Assembly (NCBI GenBank): GCA_003344405.1 | Contig: NOWV01000096.1 | Location: 62,001-126,000, forward strand | From: Trichoplax sp. H2 | Taxonomy: Eukaryota > Placozoa > Uniplacotomia > Trichoplacea | Reading direction: 5' to 3' | DNA: 64,000 bases | Shown here: positions 1-31,295 of the stretch, in pieces | Layout: each line of letters begins with the position of its first letter | Numbering within the stretch: the first letter of the stretch is position 1 | Position numbers and translations under genes: made by a program | The notes under the pieces: generated by a model | Seen by the model: only the letters and a program-made list of their open reading frames with translations | What the model was told of the DNA's origin: nothing | The model's database searches: none

Positions 1-71
1 TCAAAGTACCATCCTTTCTAGAACTTAAATAGAATGAATCATGCTTATATTAAATTTTTATTAAAAATTAG

Positions 72-3000
72 GCTTGAGATGTTAAAAGCTTTAACAAATT
101 GTGGAAAAGATGTTAGCTACTTTCAAGAAGAGATAGGTAAGTTAACATTGAATAAGTATACTTAAAAAACTTTACTTTATTTCATTTCACACAACGGATC
201 ATTAAAGGATAATGTGATTTACTAGGTCGAAACAGTAATTGTAAATGTGACAAAGATAAATACTTTTTCCCTATTTCATTTTTTTAGGCCCTTTCTTGTG
301 TATACTAACTAAGGATATTATATCACTTGGAAAGTATGTAGAGAAATTTTTTTGTTATTACAATTTCACTCAATTTAGTTTTCACTTTTATTGCACGATT
401 AATAATTACCATAAAATCCGGTTGTAACATCTGGCTTAACTCCATCTGCTCTTAATCATAGAGCGCATAATTTCTTACAATTTGTCGCTAATATTTTCCG
501 GTTCAATTCCTGCTGTCTCGATGATAATGAAGTAGAAAATATATTAAGGTAAGAGGCCATCTAAATTGGATTTCATTGTATTTTAGTGTAATAATTACTG
601 TAAATTGTTTTTATTTTAATGAGTGAAATGACAACATGGTTTTTTTTAATTTACAGCCAAATATGTTATCTTTGTCGATTAACTGAAAATCCCGTCAATT
701 TGAAGGTTCCTGAGATGCTTAAGCTTTATCGATAGTATTGTAGTAATTATAACAACCGTTAAGATAGCCTGCAAAATATTGATCCCTAATAGGAATGTAT
801 TAAAATTTGATTTATGCACGTACAATTTTATAGGAGGGACTGAATGTCTTGGATGCAGTTATTCGTTATAGCAGTGTCCCTAGTAATGCCTTAGAAGACT
901 TAGTCGCCGTCTTATGTCGTGTGGTAAATTTAAAAGATTTTGCAAATTCAAGTTGGCAAGTAAGATGAATTAACTTCAATTTTAAACTAGATTAAGTTTA
1001 TTATTGAAAACAATTGTGTTTTGCAATTTATATAATCTATTTGCTTTTAGATTATGAGAAACTTAATTGGTTCTCATCTGGGTCATAGCAGCATTTATAC
1101 TATGTGCTGTGTATTACAAAACAGGTAAAATTTCATGAGATTTTTATTTGCTTACCCATAGTACGACATTTGGAGGAATGATAATTATTTTTGACTGTTA
1201 GTGAACTCCATCTGATATTGCTATTACAGTGACAACTATCAAGACATAAACTTACTACGAGGTGCAGTATCATTCATTGGTATTTGTTTATGGGGTCAGC
1301 GCAGTGTTGAAGCCATGAAATATTCTTCTACATCTGTTCTTCCGTCGTTTTTACAAGTTCTTAATTGTAATCAGCCTATTGTTGCGTATGAAATTGCGAT
1401 ATCAATTCAACGTTTGATCAAGAAATATAGCAGCAACTTACAAGTTGTTACGTGGGATATTTTATTAGATATCATTGAATCTTTAGTTCGTTATTGTCAA
1501 GATTCGCAATTGTCTGATGAACGATTAACGGCGGTGACTCATGACATTTTAACACATATTGAGCAGATCTATGAGTCCAATAGTTACAATGGCCCAACTA
1601 AAAAGTTATTTGCGATATTGGAAGCCAACTCTGATACTCGACCTACAAGTAGTGTTTTAGTTCAAATTTCTTACCATTCTCAATATCTTCACCCTACTAC
1701 CGATAACTGGTTAGGTAAATTAGCTGCTATGATGGACAAATATTTTAAATTTGATGTTCGGACTGAAATTCGTTGTAAAATGCTTAGTGTGCTATTTGAT
1801 ATTTACCGTATGCATCAATCTATTTACGAAGAAGAAATTATTGGAGACATTGTTGGCCCGTGCTTGTTGCAATGCGTTATTGACGAAAGAGATCATGGGG
1901 TTCGTGTAGTAGTGATCAACTTTTTGATTGATATCATAGTTAATTCGAATGCTCGCATAAGATCAGATGTTATCAATACTATGGAATGTATAGTATGCAC
2001 GTACCTCCGTATCGATACAAGCGCTGTGGTGGAGGATGGGGAGATGTTGCTACAGGATGTCAATCTTGCTATCGTTGGTCTAATTGATGCTTTTAAAGAA
2101 TTATTTCTCAGACAACCTCCGGAATTTGCACAAAAGATATATAACATCCTATTAGATCACTTACTGCTGCATTATCAACGGAAATTTAATGGACAAACTG
2201 CTTGTCAGTTGCGTTGTACTGTGTTTAAATGGCTATTGCAGTTGCGTATAAACCATCGTGGAAGTGTGGGTGTCATGAAAACGGTCGAAGGTAGAGATAT
2301 TGTTCAATTTAGTCCCTATTTACTATTTCAAGTAGATGAAAACATAGATAGGGAAGAAGTCATAGACGCGACCCAAGCAGATCATCGGTATGAATTGTGG
2401 AAAGTGGCAAAAATATCATATGCAAAGGCTACAAATGCGATATTACATTGTTTAGAAACGGAGCGCGATTGGGCTGTTTTAATTATCGTTTTAAAAAATA
2501 TGGAACAATTATTGCAATATAAGGAATTAATTCTCAGTGGAAAGAACTTAAACTCAATTTGTAGATCACTACACTTAATGATTAACGATAATGAAATGTT
2601 TTTCCGCCGAATTCAAGGCGTCCCTTATGGAGTATCGATGGAAGATTTTCGAGCATGTGTATCATGTGTTCTTGAGGTAATTATATGTTACCACAAACGC
2701 CTAGATGTGAGTACGCAAAGCGCACTTGTGAAGTGCTTTGAGAATGGATTAGGTCAAAAGAGAGCTGATTTATGCGTTAGGTCATTAACTTTATGTCTTT
2801 TAGAAATGCCAGATGTAACATTGAAACAGGTGCCAGCTTTACTTCGTATATTTGCAAGCTTAGAGCATTCAACATCAGTTGCTCAAGCTATTCTAGAATT
2901 TTTTTCCGCTTTAACTACATGTCGATACTCCTATAGTAATTTATCGGAAGATGATTACATGAACATTATCGCTACTCTGGTCCCCCTTGCTAATCCATAT

Positions 3001-6000
3001 AGCTACGCTCACTTTATTGCTATTTTATCGTATCATGTTATTCTTAATTGGTTTGCAAAGTGTAATATTCATGTTCGCCAAGCTCTAGCGGGTAACCTTA
3101 TGAACGCTTTACAAATTGAGCGTCACCAACAGTCCACAGATTCCAGTAGTTCCTCGGTTCGGCGTTCAACATCTCTTAGGCAGATGGATGATGCCTTAAT
3201 AGCCGGTCACATCTCTCGTGATAATAGACCTAGAAGTGTTACGGTTAATGTAAGTAATGTTAGTAACACAATGGTTCCTTTAACTGTCGCCACGGAAAGC
3301 TACAAAAACCCTGCAACAAAAGGAAATTTATCCGTCAGTAAAGCTAGACAGTTGCATCAAGAAATGACTGAAATCTCTTTAGACTTTATTTGCCGTGTTA
3401 CTTTTGCTTCATATTCTCCCACTTGTAGCAAAAGATCGCAATCTATGGAGATGTTATTACGTGATGGGTTATCACAGACTTACATTATAAATGGATCAGT
3501 TGTTACGATTACAACATCACGAGCTAGTCCTCTGACTACTGATATCTCTACTGCATCTAAAGATGATAAGCAAAGCTTTATTTCAGAACAAAATCGTCAA
3601 CAAGGGACATCGGATATCTCGCCAAGTTCAACTATAGATGCATTCGGATATGAAAGTCAAGATACTGGTTACCGTAAGAACTTATCTTGTAGTTGTGCAG
3701 AAATTGTAATACGTCGAGCCACCGGCAATGTGTCCTGGGTGATACAAACTAATAACAAACTAAGTGAGCAGCCCTTTCATCGGGAACTTAATGAAATCCT
3801 CTGTGAAAATGATATATTCACGATGAAGCGAGGATCAGGATTAAAGAATCGTACAACTGAGCTTCCTGAATTAACAGAACTTACCAAGGTGAACGATTTC
3901 CGTCAAGGCAGCCAGTCCGAGCGAAGATTTAACAAAATTAGAGAAGTAGAGGAGCATCAAATTCCAGGTTCGTACGGTGTGTTTCCAATCCTTTAATTTT
4001 AATTTTAGTAAGACTTTTCCTTTCGGAATCCCAAATTAGATAAGACTACTGATATAGAAAAGAAATTTCAGCAGATGACTGACCCAAATGTATCTAACAA
4101 TGCAGCATCTCGCTTGGTAAGAAGTCACATAAATATCCTTTTCATAATCATTATAATCATACATGCTCTTAAATTTTAGGGAAGACAATCCGTATCGAGT
4201 AGTAATTCATTCGATGATTATTCCAGTATCGATTTATCTGGTACAGTATATGATTAATTGTTAATATTTTTAAACATTCTTAGCTCACTTTATTTTTTTT
4301 TATGTAGTTAAATCATCGTCATACGATCAACTTAGCGGCCGATTGCAACAGTTGCAACCAGATTCAGATAATCAAGTAAGACTTGTTGATGAACCAATTT
4401 ATCTGATTGCTAATTGGTTAATTTCAATGAAGCATTAACAAAGATTTATAACATTAAGAAGCTGTTACGCACGGTCTTGTTTTCGTTGTTCAATGCTAAC
4501 ATATAACTGTGTGAATTCGAATTTCTGTAGATATTCTTAGGCGAATCTTCAAGCGATCATATCTCTGTCAACATGATGAAGGAGGATGTAAAAGGAGATA
4601 CTGCCGGTCGAGCAAAATCATTGGACAATGAGCGACCAAACAAATTACCAGTAGATGACGCCTGTTTGAATAAAAGTAGTATTATTTTAAATGAAGACGC
4701 TTCAGAGGAAAATGCTGCTATCGTTGAAGAAAATCCCACTTATACTAAAACCAAATCAGGTGCTTAAATGTAATAATTAAAATCTGTGTGCTTACGTTAA
4801 GAGGATCGGGTTGCAGCTAAAGGAAATGATTTAACTTTTACTATTGATTTTAATGTAATAGCTCAAATAAGGCAATCGTTGCGAACTAAGGAGGACTTGC
4901 ATAATGAACTTACACCAAGGTTAGCAAATAGCTGGAAATGATAATAGTGTCTGAAAGCCGAGTTAAAATTTCAATTCATGTATCTGTTTGATTCCTAGTT
5001 ATGTATTGTTTCATATCCTTCAACTACCTATCGTTGGAATGGACTATTCTAATATAACAGTCGTTCCGAATGTCGAGGTATACGACTGTAATTATTAACT
5101 AATTTTTCTAGTGTAATTTTCTGAGTAATAAATAATTCTCAAAGGGATTAAAATCCTTCAAAAATTAATTATTAAGGTTTTAAATCGAGCAATTAATCAA
5201 ATCGATCGAATACCACCATTTAGTACCCATAAAATTGGTTTAGTTTATGTAGATAAAGGGCAGGTAAGAGTTGCTTTATCATAAATGTTGTGACTTTCGT
5301 TTTTGAGTACTGCACGCTTATAATACCAAGATATAATAATTATGTACATCTAGGAAAATAATGAGCAGGCTATATTAAAGAATACTTTTGGATCCAAAAA
5401 TTATCAAAATTTTTTGAACGAATTGTCCGATTTAATCGATTTGCAAAACCCTTCAACTTTACATATTTATACGGGTGGTCTTGATCGCAGTGGAGCTGAT
5501 GGTAATTTTGCTTGTGCATGGCAAGACGCCACTACTCAAGGTACTACATATGTTGTAAAACGTACGATTTAATACAAAAATTGATGATAATTACTATGAC
5601 TTTGTTATACCTTCTGGTCTAGTTATTTTTCATGTGGCAACACTTATGCCTAATAAAGAAACAGATTCCTCTTGCCGTGGCAAGAAAATGCACATCGGAA
5701 ATGATTTTGTTACCATCGTATATGATGATTCTGATGCAGGATATCAGTTTGAAACGGTTACGGTAAGTCAGTGACCGTTTTGCTATTTGTTGATAAGTTA
5801 TGTTTCAACTCGAGCGTTAAACTAATTAAAGTAAATTATATTATCTGCAATTTTAGGGTCAATTTAATTTTGTTGAAATAGTTATCAGAAGTATTAGTCA
5901 TGGATTAAACACCATTATGGTTCATGTTAAAAACGAATGCAAAGCGGCAGTGGAGGAATTTAATTTACGGCAACAATTAGTTATATCTGATGCTTCCTTG

Positions 6001-6364
6001 GCTAATATAGTCAGACAAATGGCTATTCAGTACAATGTTAGTTCCTACAGAAATAAATATATTTGCTGTTAGTACGGAAATTTGTAGTAACGTAATGACG
6101 TTTATATTGTTTGTGCAGATGTTGGCCACTCTGGTCTACAATAATCCCCAAGCAGCTGTTATGTCGTACACCTTGAATTGGGTTGAACGCTTGCGAAGAA
6201 TCAAAAAATTAAATGATCAAACGGCCGAAATAGAACGTTCGAAAGTATCACCTCCTATGGGCGATATTCCACAGCAAGATATCGATGCCAATGTTACGAA
6301 ATCCGTCACCTGTAGCAAAGTTTTACTGAAGACCTTGTCCAAAAATTCGGTGATTCGTAAATGA
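72..6364 (+). CDS. TSC2: Tuberin (TSC2), 3' part: Rheb GTPase-activating protein, partial at the window start
   Basis: Tuberin forms the TSC complex with hamartin and stimulates GTP hydrolysis by Rheb, which restrains mTORC1 at the lysosome. Eighteen exons join in one frame: 72-136, 288-333, 462-548, 657-705, 834-959, 1051-1124, 1230-3967, 4013-4116, 4180-4240, 4308-4375, 4531-4759, 4802-4919, 4999-5077, 5177-5263, 5354-5540, 5623-5762, 5857-6036 and 6119-6364, stop TGA. All have GT-AG junctions and matching phases, giving about 1560 residues; the N-terminal ~180 residues lie outside the window. The order matches human tuberin: helical repeats (FNSCCLDD, GSHLGHSSIY, SVLPSF), a tuberin-type middle with a basic RRSTSLR stretch, then the Rap-GAP domain in the last six exons. 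The catalytic Asn-thumb motif is intact (HIGNDFVTIVYDD, about 5691-5729). The 2.7-kb exon is unusual beside 45-400 bp introns. The C-terminal tail after the GAP domain is shorter than in human. I am very sure of the identity; individual small exons are inferred by eye from homology and splice sites. Confidence 0.95.
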
Positions 6365-6382
6365 AAACTCTTTATGCTTTTT

Positions 6383-7020
6383 AGCAATTTTTGGAATTAA
6401 AATCGAAAATTTTTATAATAGTATAGGCAAAACTCTTTTGACTTTAATAGTAATTAAGTTTGCCAGAGTTTACAATATTGTTCTTCGATAATTCGGACGA
6501 TAGATAGATGCATCTGATGTTCTTTCTGTCATTAGTAGTGATTAAATGGACACAGGTATAATATTTGCTACAAAATATCAATTAAGGCCGTAAAACGACT
6601 CGAGTAACTTCTGATTGTATCGTAGCTATTACTGAACCTATTTTTTTCTGGTATGACAATTATAATTATTTATTTAATTAATTATCAATAAAGTTGAGTA
6701 TTACTCACTTTAATTTTTACTGTGACGAAACTGATTTTCTCTTTTGCAATTTTAAGAAAGAAAGCGATAATTTTTATAGTCTTATAAGCATAATTCTTTA
6801 GCCGCTGCAATACTGTACTCATCAGCAGAATTTACAATACTAATTTAAAATATTTCTCACAGTAGATGCATTTGATGTTCTTTGCGTCGCAAAATATTAA
6901 TTAATGTCATAAAACGGCTTCGGTTGCAACAGCCTACTGTTTCTGAACTTAAGTTTTCCTGGTATTTGTGTACAATGTTTATTAATAAAGTTGAGCAATA
7001 TTTTTTTAATTTTATAGTGC
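6383..7020 (+). repeat. Divergent tandem duplication in the TSC2 3' flank
   Basis: Two related copies lie just after the TSC2 stop, about 6383-6720 and 6747-7020. Shared landmarks in the same order include GATGTTCTTT (6515 and 6873), a GTAAAACG/ATAAAACG block, a TTTTCCTGGTAT-like block and AATAAAGTTGAG (6687 and 6984). The second copy lacks about 60 bp. A 252-bp ORF over copy 2 (6882-7133) has no recognisable protein character and is treated as chance. The rest of the stretch to 7688, between the two convergent genes, shows nothing else. Confidence 0.75.
6687..6692 (+). promoter_or_regulatory. Candidate poly(A) signal of TSC2 (AATAAA), proximal
   Basis: An AATAAA hexamer lies 323 nt after the TSC2 stop. 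A second one, at 6984-6989, sits in the same place in the duplicated copy of this flank. Either could direct cleavage; sequence alone cannot say which is used. Confidence 0.45.
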
Positions 7021-7688
7021 AGTACTATAGCGTACTTGCAACGGAAAAAATTTCGTTTATTTCATTAAATCTGCTGCTGGTCAAGATGCCAGTGCAAAAA
7101 CTGTGTTGTACTCTTGTGTTGATGAAAAAGTAGAACCAGTTGAACTACAGTATAAAGGATAGTTTCATCGTTGTTCTAATAATTATGTAGTTTTACGTCA
7201 TGTATCTGCGCTTGAAGGTATATTGCTTAAGGAATAAAACTAACCTTTTAAATATGACCTTTTATTGTCAGTTTGACATAAAAAATAATTTGGAATTACC
7301 TAATTAGATTATACCTCCTAAAGTCTAGGCCAGAGATATAATTTTTAATCAGTTAGTTCCGTAAAATGATTCAGTAAGGTATTAATGCGAAAGTATTACG
7401 TTATTCAGCAAAAAAAAACCAGAAATTTTAAATTTGACATAATTTCGTCCTGTTATCCAATTCTATCAAGCGATTGATTCATTAAAATTATAATCATTTA
7501 AACTGTTACAACTTCCTTAATCAAAAATTAAATACAAAACTTGTAAATTAAAATTTCACCAGTTCATTTACAACGCTTCTATTGTTAGCGTTACAGGTAT
7601 TCGAAAATATTCATAAAGTCGGAGATAATTAATTTTTACAATAGGAAATCTAATAATCGATCGTTTAATACAAGACAACTTTATAATT

Positions 7689-26659
<18,971 letters not shown>

Positions 26660-27530
26660 ACTCTACACTGGATTAGTCTAGTTGTAATCCGTTCTGCTCA
26701 ACTGTAGAAATGATCAAAGGACCAAGTCAGTATCACAAAAGCAAATGGAAAACTTTGTATTTGACAGCATGATAACATGAGAGAATACTATTGCAAATTA
26801 GACAAGAAGCAGCAGAACAACACCGTGTGTACTCCATTGCCTTAACCAAAGGTATACCGGTACAGTGTCTGTTTACTCACCGTTGCAGTAAAAGATGGAA
26901 TAAAATTCTAGATCAATCCACTAGTATCCATATACTAATTATTCTATTCGGTTAAATTGACATTCAATGGTGTTCAAATTATCCTTGAAAAGCTTTCCTA
27001 CAGCAGCCTTGGCATGAGAATTCAAGAAATGCAATTGGCCTTGTTAGCCATCATCTCCATTTGCTTCCAAAGTTTTGCAGCTGCTTGTTTAGGTCTGCTC
27101 GTACTGTAGGTGACACACTGACACAGTGACACATACTGCAAGCTGAAGCACCGATTGACAGTGTGCTACAGTACGTTCGTACTTGCATTGACGCCTACCA
27201 AGTCCGTTCAACCAACATACTGTGTCACTCTTGGATAGGGGTCACCCGCGGACGCTTCAGTACCGTGGTCCAAAGTGACACAGTACATTAGCGCAGTGAC
27301 TGACACTTACGACACGACGTGCTGCGTACTTGCCATAGACTCCGAAATACTTGCCAGCATTGAATAGTCCTAGACTGACGTTTTTGTAGTGAACGAGCAC
27401 CCTGATAATGACCCACTTGCTGCATGACGTACTGTAGTACGATAGTCCATAGCATTGAGTATCGGGTATCAAGATAGTCTATGAGCCTACACTCCAGTAT
27501 GCTCACTTTGCCGCCGCTGAGTCAATGTTA
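26660..27530. other. Upstream flank of SMG1, no gene seen; higher GC and inverted repeats
   Basis: No convincing coding region is seen here. From about 27.1 kb the DNA looks distinctly richer in G and C than the rest of the window. It carries repeated forms of GTGACACAGT and its complement. Arms at 27218-27234 and 27270-27285 (TACTGTGTCACTCTTGG against CCAAAGTGACACAGTA) form an inverted repeat with a 35-nt loop and one unpaired base. Short ORFs on both strands here look like chance. The SMG1 promoter presumably lies in the first part, but no core element is clear. Confidence 0.5.
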
Positions 27531-27580
27531 GGGTTTGTCGGGTGGCGAGGAAGGATTTCAACGAGCAAGAAAGGTCCTCA

Positions 27581-28187
27581 GATCGCCAATATTGGACGAG
27601 TTGATGGCGGCATGCTGACTTTCTAGTTCAAGTCCAATCGTTAGTGTAGAATAGAAATTGCTATACTCTATCCAGGATTGGACATGAAGAGTAGCAATGG
27701 CAGTCGTAGAGACTTGTGTACTACCCCGCATGAACATGGAAATAGTCCATGCTTACCGTGTAGGCAGCGAGTACTGCAGATCGCCAATTTTGGACGAGTT
27801 GATGGCGGCATACTGACTTTCTAGTTCAAGTCCAATCGTTAGTGTAGAATAGAAATTGCTATACTCTATCCAGGATTGGACATGAAGAGTAGCAATGGCA
27901 GTCGTAGAGACTTGTGTACTACCCCGCATGAACATGGAAATAGTCCATGCTTACCGTGTAGGCAGCGAGTACTGCAGATCGCCAATTTTGGACGAGTTGA
28001 TGGCGGCATACTGACTTTCTAGTTCACGTCCAATCGTTAGTGTAGAGTAGAAATTGCTATACTCTATCCAGAATTGGACATGAAGTGTAGCAATGGTAGT
28101 CGTAGACTTGTATATGACATATACAGTATTACTCCGCATGAACATGGAATAATCCATGGTTACCGTGTAGACAGCGATTACTGTAGG
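27581..28187. repeat. 198-bp tandem repeat, three copies
   Basis: Copies begin at 27581, 27779 and 27977, each starting GATCGCCAAT. The first two are nearly identical. The third has substitutions and a short insertion near 28110. A degenerate fourth copy follows to about 28310. Each unit contains inverted repeats: GTCCAATC with GATTGGAC, ATTGCTATACTCT with AGAGTAGCAAT, and CATGGA with TCCATG. The unit is 66 codons long, so reading frames carry across copies; the resulting ORFs on the minus strand (27753-27935 and 27951-28157) are a by-product and not called as genes. Confidence 0.92.
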
Positions 28188-28462
28188 TAGAGAGACGAAT
28201 CGTATGACTAGTTTCAGGTTGATTTCCAGTCGCTAGCCAAGAGTTCAAATATCTAGACTATATCGAGAATTGGGTGTTCAAAGTAGCAACTGCAATAGAT
28301 AATAAACAAGACAATGTACAGGTGATAGCGTTACTTTAATATTGCTAGCTCAAGTTTCATGTCCATGCCTTAGAGGAGAGTCCAATTCCTCTACTACTAT
28401 ACGAGTATATCAAGAATTGAATATTAGGACTCGAGGAGAGGCAACTGGAGTTGTAGTGGGAA

Positions 28463-28755
28463 ACTCCTATACTACGTGTAGATCGAGAATAGGGTACGGA
28501 GAGTTATCACTGCAGTAGTCAAAACTCCTATATTAGATCGAGAATAGGATAGGGAGAGCTATCACTGCAGTAGTCAAAACTCTTATACCAGATCGAGAAT
28601 AGGATAGGGAGAGTTATCACGGCAGTAGTCAAAACTCCTATACCAGGTCGAGAATAGGATAGGGAGAGTTATCACTGCAGTAGTCAAAACTCCTATACTA
28701 GATCAAGAATAGGATAGGAGAAGTAGCCACTGCAGCACTCAACAACTCCTATACT
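28463..28755. repeat. 55-bp tandem array, about five copies
   Basis: Units begin ACTCCTATA or similar at 28463, 28524, 28579, 28634, 28689 and 28745, so the spacing is 61, 55, 55, 55 and 56 bp. Each internal unit carries the order AGATCGAGAATAGGATAGG, then TATCACTGCAGTAGTC. TCCTAT and ATAGGA within each unit form a short inverted repeat. The order of motifs resembles the core of the 198-bp unit just upstream. Confidence 0.9.
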
Positions 28756-29220
28756 GTAGTATATCGTGTTTAGAAGTTTGTATGATTGCGAGTAAAATCG
28801 ACTAACTAAAGGCTATGCATCAGCGATGACTTGAAAATCAATTACTGTAGCAATAAGTCTTGACCCTCGAATTCATAGTCATTACAACTGCAATAGCGTT
28901 GGGTAACATGAATTTTATTATTGACATGCTGTAGTCAATAGAGTCAAGTTTGCAAGCAAAACATGACTAAAGTCAATATTGCACATATGCCTTTCATCAA
29001 GTCTATGGCGCTGGATCAGAGTAATCGCTAATAAAGCCCTGGTGATTATCTATTCGTTTGTAGACTGTCAATATTGAATATCATTTGGCAAGAATCGCTT
29101 GCATCTTTATCTCGCCGGATCGAAGACGCCAATCATGTAATAATACCATGCAGCAATGATAGCCATACTAGCTATTTACAAACCAATTGCTAAGAAAAGG
29201 TTACACAGTAGACCGGGATT

Positions 29221-29335
29221 GTCCATTCCTATTTTTGAATAAATCACCAAGTAGTATAAGTCGTCCATTCTTGTTTATAAATAAAAGACGATATAGTTTG
29301 TATCAAGTTGTCCATATCTATTAATAACAAAACCC
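29221..29335. repeat. Short tandem repeat, about 45 bp, three copies
   Basis: GTCCAT-led units begin at 29221, 29263 and 29310, each followed by a T/A-rich block with ATAAAT or ATAACA. The copies are diverged. Confidence 0.6.
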
Positions 29336-29497
29336 AGCCCTTAGCATTGAATAGGTCGAAGAATCGATTTTTTATATCCTAATATAGCGCTACACTTGGC
29401 AATCTATTCATCTTTTGATTGCTAGTATGTCTTGCTTACTAAGGGTAGTATTAAGAGTAGAAATAGTTCTATAAGTTATACCGTTGAATCGTAAGCG

Positions 29498-30235
29498 GTG
29501 GCGTGAACATGGTAGTAGTTATGTGTAACATGCTTCTCAAGTTATTCGTTTACCCAGTAATCATAAAGATGCTCCAAAAATTGCCACTGATTATGACAGC
29601 ATGTAAAAACACCTTGAAGCAGAAATCACTATCCATTTTGTACCCGTAGTAAAGTAGATGATTTTCTCCCAAGCGATAGTAATACCTCATTCCTACAAGC
29701 CACAATCAAGTCGCAAAGGCAGCTACGCCATTCGTCTTTTTTGAATACTTATCCTTCCGACTTAACAGTACATCTTTCAATTTAATATAAAGTGTATACC
29801 GTTCACACGTAGGATATGGTGTAAACACGGTAGTTGGCTATGTGTAACTTGCTTCTCTACTTATTCGTTTATCCAATTATCAAAAAGCTACTCAGAAAAT
29901 TGTCACTAATGATGACAGCATATATAAAATACCTTGAAGCAGAGATCGCTATCTATTTCCTACCCGTAGTATACTAGACGATTTCCTCCCATACGATAGC
30001 GATACTTCACGCCTACAAGGTACAATCAAATTGCTATGGTAACTACGGTATAAGCTTTATTTGAAATGGTTATCCTCCTAATTTAATAATCGTATACGAA
30101 TATCTCTGCAACATGCAATGTTACCGTTCTATTGCAGGATATAGCATAAAAATGGTAGTTAGTCATATGCAAATTGTTTCTCTTGTTATTAGTTTATCCA
30201 ATAACCATTAAGATACTCCATGGATTGTTGCAGCA
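29498..30235. repeat. About 320-bp tandem repeat, two full and one partial copy
   Basis: Copies start near 29498, 29816 and 30139. Shared landmarks are TTATTCGTTT (29542 and 29861; TTATTAGTTT at 30186), GATGACAGCAT or similar, CCTTGAAGCAGA and TACCCGTAGTA (29641 and 29961). The third copy breaks off after about 95 bp. Divergence is substantial, so the duplication is not recent. Confidence 0.82.
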
Positions 30236-31295
30236 TAGAAACAAGGATATCAACTTTAAATTACAATTTCAAAGTTGTTAGAATCCAATATCCAAATTTT
30301 ATCATAAATTTTAAAAATATAGTAGCTTCAAAAAGACTGTGACGGCTAAAACTTCCGTAAGCATAAAACTAGTCATCTATAAAGGGAAATGTGCTTCATC
30401 AAGAGACTCCTGATAGACTCCATTTTACCAAAGTCCTTCCTGCTACCTAACCGCATAGTTGACTATACCTACTCTTCATGGTTTCTAATCATAGCAGACA
30501 CATCAAGTTCTTCAAATCAACATCACTCAATAAGGATAAAAGCTAACGAGCAGTAGTATTGAAATAGCTACGACGTCGGGCAAAAATCGACTTCATCTCG
30601 AGAGAAAAAAATTGCAGATATACGCGCTAGAAACATTTCATGATATACGCGTATATAAATCGTATCGCGATCACTATCATCATTTCTTGTCGGCCTTCTG
30701 TTACAGGCATTTAATATCAAAATCAACTAATCATAACCCTTGGCAACTACATTGCCGAGCAGGAGCAATTATTTCCCATAATATAAATTCCTACTGGTCT
30801 AAATTGAAAGCTACCAATCGTGAACTGAGGTAATGACAATCATCAAAAAAGATACCGGCTGATTTCTACAACCTGTCATTTGACACATCGATGTCTCCAT
30901 AAACGCCATTCCTTATTATAGTCATCCTATCTGTACATGGCACCCGCCGATATCCATTCCTTTATCGATATAGTAGCAAAAAGTCATCTATGACCATGTA
31001 TTTTTATGGCTCGATACCATATAAGTCTTTTCTCTCCTTTCTTTCACTTGCTGACCTAAGCCATATAGTTCACATCGATTCAAATATAGTCAACGAAATG
31101 GCAAACAGCAACTCATCTCAATGTTTGCACGATGAAAGCGTCAATGCAAAATCTCATCCTATCCATCTCCAGCCCTTATTAATAGTTTTTATTGCAATAC
31201 GATGAGCTATTCTAATTGCACCCAAGTGAGAGTAGATCTATAAAACAACTTTTGCTAACTTGAATAACGCTAATGGTGAAGACAGCAGAATAAAA
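30236..31295. other. Intergenic stretch with no supported gene
   Basis: Two open frames on the plus strand (30612-30833 and 30990-31205) lack recognisable domains. The second contains an ATG at 31098 that could be spliced in phase through a weak donor (31188) to the open frame at 31236, upstream of the next gene; this is only a possibility. Confidence 0.3.

Noticed and set aside
1893-2147. Minus-strand ORF inside the TSC2 large exon
   Set aside because: Shadow of the TSC2 frame on the opposite strand; no protein character of its own.
6882-7133. ORF between TSC2 and SMG1
   Set aside because: Lies within the duplicated 3' flank of TSC2; composition and lack of similarity suggest chance.
27753-28157. 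Two similar minus-strand ORFs that look like a protein family
   Set aside because: They are the 198-bp repeat read in the same frame because the unit is a multiple of three; they end at the same repeat-borne stop.
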